This document shows positions 9,105-13,434 of a DNA stretch of 13,434 nt, piece after piece. Origin of the DNA: an uncultured Veillonella sp. (GTDB taxonomy: Bacteria; Bacillota_C; Negativicutes; Veillonellales; Veillonellaceae); contig CAAFRK010000226.1 of assembly GCA_900765235.1 (NCBI GenBank), forward strand, positions 1 through 13,434, read 5' to 3'. The notes under the pieces are model-generated. The model worked only from the letters and a program-made list of their open reading frames with translations. It made no database searches and was not told the origin of the DNA. The position numbers and the translations under genes were made by a program. Numbering within the stretch: position 1 is the first letter of the stretch; each line of letters starts with the position of its first letter.

Positions 9105-9130
9105 TAAGCCCACTATTCATAGTGGGCTTA
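9105..9130 (+). other. Perfect 11-bp hairpin lacking a T-tract
   Basis: TAAGCCCACTA (9105-9115) pairs perfectly with TAGTGGGCTTA (9120-9130) around a TTCA loop. It ends 5 bases before the Shine-Dalgarno sequence of the radical SAM gene. Five Ts precede the hairpin, but only TATAG follows it on the + strand. On the - strand the bases after it are As. It is therefore not a canonical terminator in either direction. It may be a weak terminator, a 3'-end processing or stability element for the DUF421 transcript, or a 5' structure on the next gene. Confidence 0.8.
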
Positions 9131-9146
9131 TATAGAAAGGGAACTA

Positions 9147-10874
9147 GTGAATCGCAAAGATTTAATTGATCGATTACAAGAATTATATAAAGACGAAGAT
9201 AGTCGGGTTACTGTAAACCCTCATGCAGGGCAAAAGGTAGCAATCGTCTATCCCAATACATATTTTGTAGGCATGAGTAATCTTGGTCTGCACATTATTT
9301 ATGAGGAAATTAACTTACGCAATGATAGCGTATGTGAACGCATTTTCTTGCCTGAGAAGAAAGAATTAGAAGCATACGATAAGACTAAGACACCGTTGAT
9401 GAGTGTTGAAACACAGCGGCCTATGCATCAATTTGATGTGGTGGCCTTTGACGTAACCTTTGAAATGGACTATTTCCATATTCCGTTGATGTTACGTCAT
9501 GGACGCGTACCTATTATGGGGAAAGACCGTACAGAATTTGATCCTATCGTTATTGCCGGTGGCCCATGTGCTACCTTTAATCCAGAGCCTTTTGCGGACT
9601 TTATCGATGCTTTCATCATCGGTGAAGGGGAAGGTATCGTTAGTCGCGTTCTAGATATCATTCGCGATGGCAAAATGGAGGGCCTAGATCGACATGCTAT
9701 TTTGCGTCAATTAGCGAATATATCTGGCGTGTATGTACCATCTTTGTACGTGCCAATTTACAGCGACGACGGCGAATTTAAAGGTTACGATATTGCTGAA
9801 GGCGCACCAAAAACGATTAAACGCCATTTTGAAATGCTCACTAGTGGCGGCGAAACCGTAGTAGCAACAAACTATACAGAATTTGGCGCTATGTACATCA
9901 TCGAGGTTGCACGTGGTTGTGGACGGCATTGTCGATTCTGTATGGCCGGCTATTGTTTCCGTGTACCGCGCGTACGACCTTTAGAAATATTAAAAGAAGG
10001 CGTAGATAGAGCAGAGAAATTAGGTAAAAAGGTAGGCCTTATGGGGGCCGCTATTTCTGATTATCCAGAGGTAGATGAGTTAGTTACTTATATTCGTTCT
10101 AAAGATATGCGTTATTCTTGCGCATCCTTGCGTGCAGACTCTTTAACACAAGCCGTTGTAGATGGCTTGGCAGATAGTGGGCAAAAGACGATTACCATTG
10201 CGCCAGAAACGGGCAGTGAACGATTGCGGCGCGTCATCAATAAGGGCATTAGCGAAGAGCATTTACAAAATGCTGCCACTTTATCTGCTAAGTCTGGTAT
10301 CCAACATATGCGACTCTACATTATGATTGGGTTGCCAACGGAAACTGATGAAGATATCGAAGCTATCGTAGGCCTTGCAGAACGTACACAAGCTCATATG
10401 GCGGAGGTAGGCTGTAAAGGTCGTTTAACGCTCAGTATCAATCCATTTATTCCGAAGCCTTTTACACCATTCCAATGGATGGCTATGGATAATCAAAAAA
10501 CGGTAGAGAAAAAACTTCAATATATTAAAAAAGCATTGCAAAAGAATCGTCGTATCGAGGTGCTCGTTGAATCACCTAAAGAGGCATATATCCAAGGTGT
10601 ACTCGCTCGTGGTGATCGCCGTCTTGGCGCTGTTCTTGCGGCATGTGCAGCAGATCGTGGCAGTAAGTCCTTCAAGGCTGAAATGAAGGCAGCAGGCTTA
10701 GATATGGACGCGATGAACTATCGTGAACGCAGCTTTGATGAATTCTTACCATGGAGTCACCTCGACATGGGAATGGACGATGGATATCTTGAAATGGAAT
10801 GGAAACGCTCTGTGGATGAAGCGTATACACCACCATGTGTACAAGGCTGTAAGCGATGTGGTGTATGTAAATAG
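9147..10874 (+). CDS. Radical SAM protein, TIGR03960-like (B12-binding-domain type)
   Basis: A 575-residue radical SAM enzyme of unknown reaction. The N-terminal ~200 residues (VAIVYPNTYFVGMSNLGLH, later VIAGGPCATFNPEPFADFIDAFIIGEGE) match the B12-binding-like domain found ahead of the catalytic core in this family. The SAM [4Fe-4S] motif is CGRHCRFC (C258, C262, C265) in an E-V-A-R-G-C context. The TIM-barrel core follows with SLRADSLTQ, TIAPETGSERLRRVINKG and a GLPTETDED SAM-binding region. The tail ends CVQGCKRCGVC (C564, C568, C571, C574), which could hold a second Fe-S cluster. The start is GTG, 5 bases after GAAAGGG (9135-9141). The pgeF start lies only 9 bases beyond the stop. The usual genomic partner of TIGR03960, a DUF2344/TIGR03936 protein, is not in the window. 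The superfamily is certain and the subfamily likely. Confidence 0.9.
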   Translation: MNRKDLIDRLQELYKDEDSRVTVNPHAGQKVAIVYPNTYFVGMSNLGLHIIYEEINLRNDSVCERIFLPEKKELEAYDKTKTPLMSVETQRPMHQFDVVAFDVTFEMDYFHIPLMLRHGRVPIMGKDRTEFDPIVIAGGPCATFNPEPFADFIDAFIIGEGEGIVSRVLDIIRDGKMEGLDRHAILRQLANISGVYVPSLYVPIYSDDGEFKGYDIAEGAPKTIKRHFEMLTSGGETVVATNYTEFGAMYIIEVARGCGRHCRFCMAGYCFRVPRVRPLEILKEGVDRAEKLGKKVGLMGAAISDYPEVDELVTYIRSKDMRYSCASLRADSLTQAVVDGLADSGQKTITIAPETGSERLRRVINKGISEEHLQNAATLSAKSGIQHMRLYIMIGLPTETDEDIEAIVGLAERTQAHMAEVGCKGRLTLSINPFIPKPFTPFQWMAMDNQKTVEKKLQYIKKALQKNRRIEVLVESPKEAYIQGVLARGDRRLGAVLAACAADRGSKSFKAEMKAAGLDMDAMNYRERSFDEFLPWSHLDMGMDDGYLEMEWKRSVDEAYTPPCVQGCKRCGVCK

Positions 10875-10883
10875 GAGGCACTT

Positions 10884-11738
10884 ATGAATCAATCTGTAAA
10901 ACGTATAGATGTTAAAGGACCTCATGGTACTTGGTCTTATGAAACTCCTAATTGGGCAGATCGTTTTCCTATTACAATAGGTGATACGTACTGTCATGGT
11001 GGTGTATCTCAAGAGCCCTATGAATCACTAAATTTAGCATTTCACGTAGGGGATGAGCCTAAGTATGTTCGTGAAAACCGTGCCATTATTGCTGAATATT
11101 TAGGTGTTGAACCAAAACGAATTTCTTGTGGTAATCAAGTACATGGTTTAAAAGCCGTAGAAATCACAGAAGAACTCATTGGGGCAGGTGCTTTTGGGGA
11201 GGATACGGCAATCGATGATTGTGATGCAGTATTTACAAAGTTACCGAATGTACCACTTTTTTTGTTTACTGCCGATTGTGTGGCTGTAGGTATTTATGAT
11301 GCTAAGCATCATGCTATCGCTACGGTGCATGCAGGCTGGCGTGGTGCCATTGGTCATTTGCCGGTGCTCACTATTGAGGCTATGAAAGAGGCTTATGGTA
11401 CGGAGTTCAAAGATTGTTATATCTATTTAGGACCTAGTATTGGACCAGATTCCTTTGAAGTCGATGTAGAGTTAGGAAAACGTTTTGAATTAGCATGGTG
11501 TGGTATGACTAAACGCAGTGTTTCAGATGTTGTAGACTATCCAGGCGATAAATTAGATAAAGCCTATATCAACTTATGGAACTTTATTGCTGAAGGTCTT
11601 ATTGTTAATGGTGTACCTAAAGAACATATTGCTATCGGTGGTACCGATAGTGTAACTGAAACGGATTGTTATTCCTATCGTCGGGAATCTGGTAAAACAG
11701 GACGCATGGCTTTATTTGGTATGCTACAAGAACGGTAG
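10884..11738 (+). CDS. pgeF: PgeF/YfiH/YlmD family protein (laccase domain, purine nucleoside phosphorylase-like)
   Basis: At 284 residues this is the length of the DUF152/YfiH family. The family was first annotated as polyphenol oxidase; later work on homologues (LACC1/FAMIN and bacterial YfiH/YlmD) showed purine nucleoside phosphorylase and adenosine deaminase activity, and E. coli PgeF has been linked to peptidoglycan fidelity. The Zn site is intact: H87 in NQVHG, C132 in TADCVAVGIYD, H149 in VHAGWRG. The N-terminal GGVSQEPYESLNLAFHVGD and the C-terminal CYSYRRESGKTGRMA are also typical. The common family motif GPCIGP reads GPSIGPDSFEV here, so the cysteine is Ser. AGGAGG (10873-10878) overlaps the radical SAM stop, 5 bases before the ATG. 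It precedes yggS and sepF, as in Bacillus ylmD-ylmE-ylmF. Confidence 0.93.
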   Translation: MNQSVKRIDVKGPHGTWSYETPNWADRFPITIGDTYCHGGVSQEPYESLNLAFHVGDEPKYVRENRAIIAEYLGVEPKRISCGNQVHGLKAVEITEELIGAGAFGEDTAIDDCDAVFTKLPNVPLFLFTADCVAVGIYDAKHHAIATVHAGWRGAIGHLPVLTIEAMKEAYGTEFKDCYIYLGPSIGPDSFEVDVELGKRFELAWCGMTKRSVSDVVDYPGDKLDKAYINLWNFIAEGLIVNGVPKEHIAIGGTDSVTETDCYSYRRESGKTGRMALFGMLQER

Positions 11739-11781
11739 TATATACATACATGGATTTATGCGCTATATAAGACCTAAATGA

Positions 11782-11810
11782 TGTACAATCAATAATAAAT
11801 ACTATATAAT
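11782..11810 (+). promoter_or_regulatory. Candidate sigma70 promoter upstream of yggS
   Basis: TGTACA (11782-11787) and a perfect TATAAT (11805-11810) stand 17 bases apart in the 130-base gap after pgeF. Transcription would begin near 11817, about 50 bases before the yggS ATG. No terminator follows pgeF, so read-through and this promoter may both feed yggS-sepF-proC. Confidence 0.65.
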
Positions 11811-11855
11811 AGAATAGTCTATACAAATATATTTTATGGTTTTTAAATATAGATT

Positions 11856-11863
11856 GAAGGGGG
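11856..11863 (+). promoter_or_regulatory. Ribosome binding site that fixes the yggS start
   Basis: GAAGGGGG lies 5 bases before the ATG at 11869. An in-frame ATG at 11836 would add eleven residues (MVFKYRLKGDH) but has only TATTTTATGG-type AT sequence before it and no purine-rich site. Confidence 0.85.
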
Positions 11864-11868
11864 ATCAC

Positions 11869-12555
11869 ATGATTGAAGAATCCCTACATGCTATACAGCA
11901 GCGCATGGCAGATGCTATGGCGCGCGTTGGTCGCGTAGATACAGCATTATTAGTAGCTGTTACTAAGAACCATCCTGTATCAGCGGTGGAAGAGGTCGCA
12001 CGTCTCGGTGTTACTCATGTGGGGGAAAATCGAGTACAAGAGGCTAAAGAAAAACAGCTCACCTATAAAGGTCCAGCATTAACATGGCACTTGATTGGTC
12101 ATTTACAGGTCAACAAGGTGAGACAAGCGGTGCCTATGTTTGATTTAATTCATTCTGTAGACAGCCGTAAATTATTAGATGAAATCGAAAAGGTCGCTAC
12201 AAAGCACGACAAGGTGCAAGACGTATTATTGCAAGTTAACGTGGCTCGAGAAGCCTCCAAAACGGGCATGTCCGTAGAGGAGTTTCCAGAGATTCGAGAT
12301 TATGCAAAGACATTACCTCATGTACGTGTACGGGGCTTGATGTGTATGGCGCCATTTTTCGACGATCCAGAGGAAGCACGTCCAATCTTCCGCGTAGCAA
12401 ATGCCTTGTATGAGGATATGAAAGGCTACTTTGAAGAGGGGCAGATTCAATATTTATCTATGGGGATGACTCACGACTTTGAAGTCGCTTTAGAAGAAGG
12501 GGCTAACATTGTTCGTGTAGGCACAGCAATTTTTGGGGAACGTGTATATGATTAA
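11869..12555 (+). CDS. yggS: YggS/PLPBP family PLP homeostasis protein
   Basis: The protein has 228 residues, the normal size of this single-domain, alanine-racemase-fold PLP-binding family (YggS, YlmE, human PLPBP). Members bind PLP without a known catalytic turnover and affect vitamin B6 and amino/keto acid balance. The PLP lysine is K33 in VAVTKNHP. The other signatures are VGENRVQE, WHLIGHLQVNKV and the C-terminal LSMGMTHDFEVALEEGANI followed by VRVGTAIFGER, which binds the PLP phosphate. It lies between pgeF and sepF, as ylmE does in Bacillus. A link to the PLP enzyme IlvA upstream is possible, since yggS mutants in other bacteria have disturbed branched-chain amino acid metabolism, but nothing in the sequence shows it. 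Confidence 0.96.
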   Translation: MIEESLHAIQQRMADAMARVGRVDTALLVAVTKNHPVSAVEEVARLGVTHVGENRVQEAKEKQLTYKGPALTWHLIGHLQVNKVRQAVPMFDLIHSVDSRKLLDEIEKVATKHDKVQDVLLQVNVAREASKTGMSVEEFPEIRDYAKTLPHVRVRGLMCMAPFFDDPEEARPIFRVANALYEDMKGYFEEGQIQYLSMGMTHDFEVALEEGANIVRVGTAIFGERVYD

Positions 12556-12606
12556 GGCTCGGGTTGCCTGATAATCGATAGCGTTATGTATTAGGAGGAA
12601 ATCCAA

Positions 12607-13104
12607 ATGGCATTGGGAGATTATTTAGACAAAGCAAAAAACTTATTCTTAGGCAAAAATGATGATGACTATGAATATGATGATTATGACTATGAAGATG
12701 AAGAGGAATACGAGGCTGAACCTACACCAGTAGCTCCAGTAGCTCCAGTATCCGGCGCATCTGAATTTCATCCACGCAAGGTAGGAGGCCAATCTACGAT
12801 GACACAACGTCCAACAGCTATGAAAGTAGTTGTAATTGAACCAAAAGTATTTGAAGATTCTGAAAATATTACACATCAATTGCGCGACATGCGTCCTGTA
12901 TTGATCAACTTTGAAAATACAGATCCTCATGAAGCAGCTCGTATTGTGGACTTCGTATCTGGTGCGACTTTTGCATTGGATGGCAAATTGGAAAAAGTAG
13001 GTAAAGACATTTTCATGTGCGTACCTGTAAATATTTCCATTGATTATAATGACAATGAAAGCAACACAACTGAGCAAAACGAATATTCTTGGGAAAACAA
13101 ATAA
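12607..13104 (+). CDS. sepF: Cell division protein SepF
   Basis: SepF polymerises and tethers FtsZ filaments to the inner membrane. The 165-residue protein starts with an amphipathic helix (MALGDYLDKAKNLFLG, 1-16) that fits the membrane anchor. A linker follows. Residues 18-38 are almost entirely Asp, Glu and Tyr, then comes a proline-rich PVAPVAPV stretch (41-48). The folded core (about 72-152) shows KVVVIEPKVFEDSENI, RPVLINFENTDPHEAARIVDF and VSGATFALDGKLEKVGKDIF, all classical SepF signatures. AGGAGG (12593-12598) stands 8 bases before the ATG. It corresponds to ylmF in the Bacillus ylmDEF order. The linker is more acidic and tyrosine-rich than in the homologues I can recall. Confidence 0.96.
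   Translation: MALGDYLDKAKNLFLGKNDDDYEYDDYDYEDEEEYEAEPTPVAPVAPVSGASEFHPRKVGGQSTMTQRPTAMKVVVIEPKVFEDSENITHQLRDMRPVLINFENTDPHEAARIVDFVSGATFALDGKLEKVGKDIFMCVPVNISIDYNDNESNTTEQNEYSWENK
12727..12750 (+). repeat. 9-bp tandem repeat inside sepF
   Basis: CCAGTAGCT occurs twice in direct tandem (12727-12735, 12736-12744) and is followed by a partial CCAGTA, 2.7 copies in all. It encodes PVAPVAPV in the disordered linker. Copy-number change would keep the frame and alter only linker length. Confidence 0.85.
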
Positions 13105-13117
13105 TCTCTCTATAAAT

Positions 13118-13124
13118 GGTGGTG
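13118..13124 (+). promoter_or_regulatory. Ribosome binding site deciding the proC start
   Basis: GGTGGTG ends 6 bases before ATG 13131. Three further in-frame start codons lie just upstream (ATG 13116, GTG 13119, GTG 13122), directly after an in-frame TAA. They overlap the Shine-Dalgarno sequence itself and have no site of their own, so 13131 is preferred. Confidence 0.6.
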
Positions 13125-13130
13125 ATAACT

Positions 13131-13434
13131 ATGTTAGGTAAAACCCTATGTATAGGCGTTGGCTCAATGGGGGGCGCTCTATTGCGCGGTGCATTACAGC
13201 ATGGTGTGTTGAAAGCCTGTGATACACACATTCTAGTGCGTCGCGAAGAACAATGTAAGGCTCTTGCAGAGGAACTTGGTGTAGTAGGTTTTACTACATT
13301 GCCTAATGTAAACGAGTACAACACTATTCTATTGGCTGTAAAACCACAAGTGTTACCATCTGTGTTAGAGTCGTTGAAAGAAGTGCCTTATGGGACTATT
13401 ATGATTTCCGTTGCCGCAGGTATAACCTTAGATA
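13131..13434 (+). CDS. proC: Pyrroline-5-carboxylate reductase ProC (3' end truncated by window)
   Basis: ProC reduces 1-pyrroline-5-carboxylate to proline with NAD(P)H. Only the first 101 codons are visible. They hold the N-terminal Rossmann domain with IGVGSMGGALLRG (8-20), the family variant of G-x-G-x-M-G. The strand NTILLAVKPQVLPSVL follows, whose VKPQ is a hallmark of ProC. Then comes TIMISVAAGIT, also typical. The start at 13131 gives a short lead-in before the Rossmann strand, as expected. It lies 26 bases after sepF and probably belongs to the same transcript. proC near the ylm/sepF genes is a known Firmicute arrangement. Confidence 0.93.
   Translation, partial: MLGKTLCIGVGSMGGALLRGALQHGVLKACDTHILVRREEQCKALAEELGVVGFTTLPNVNEYNTILLAVKPQVLPSVLESLKEVPYGTIMISVAAGITLD

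Noticed and set aside
11739..11781. Terminator after pgeF
   Set aside because: The segment has TATATA at both ends but no GC-bearing stem and no T-tract, so no intrinsic terminator can be supported.
12660..12717. Trinucleotide-like GAT/TAT/GAA run in sepF as a CRISPR or satellite repeat
   Set aside because: It is codon-driven low complexity encoding Asp, Tyr and Glu. There are no regular spacers or exact long units; only the short CCAGTAGCT tandem after it is a true repeat.
12649..13077. 142-residue open frame on the - strand inside sepF
   Set aside because: The isoleucine- and tyrosine-rich end is only the reverse complement of the acidic GAT/TAT codon run of sepF. It has no homologous motifs or ribosome binding site.

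Overview
The window is a compact stretch of bacterial chromosome with every gene on the + strand. AT-rich DNA, clear AGGAGG-type ribosome binding sites and the gene content point to a low-GC Firmicute. From protein style and gene order I favour an anaerobic member of the Negativicutes close to Veillonella. That placement is an inference, not something the sequence proves.

Region 1 (1-7113) is a branched-chain amino acid biosynthesis cluster: ilvD (5' end cut off by the window), ilvA (threonine ammonia-lyase with ACT domain), ilvB and ilvN (acetohydroxy acid synthase subunits, overlapping by one base), a lone COG1119-type ABC ATPase, then ilvC (ketol-acid reductoisomerase). IlvA makes 2-oxobutanoate. 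IlvBN makes the acetohydroxy acids, IlvC reduces and isomerises them, and IlvD dehydrates the products to the 2-oxo acids. Transcription appears continuous from ilvD through the ABC gene. ilvC has its own 184-base AT-rich leader and ends at a perfect intrinsic terminator (7155-7183).

Region 2 (7184-9130) holds envelope proteins of unknown function. A single-TM anchored 169-residue protein has its own promoter and terminator. It is followed by a DUF3290-DUF421 membrane protein pair behind an extended -10 promoter. A strong 11-bp hairpin without a T-tract lies at the end of this region, just before the next gene.

Region 3 (9147-13434) is a radical SAM protein resembling the TIGR03960 family, followed by the conserved Firmicute order pgeF (ylmD) - yggS (ylmE) - sepF (ylmF) - proC (cut by the window end). 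A good sigma70-type promoter sits before yggS.

Most of the window is ordinary housekeeping sequence, and I see no mobile element, CRISPR array, tRNA or rRNA. The points most worth a second look are the permease-less ABC ATPase inside the ilv operon, the unexplained hairpin upstream of the radical SAM gene, and the three uncharacterised membrane proteins.
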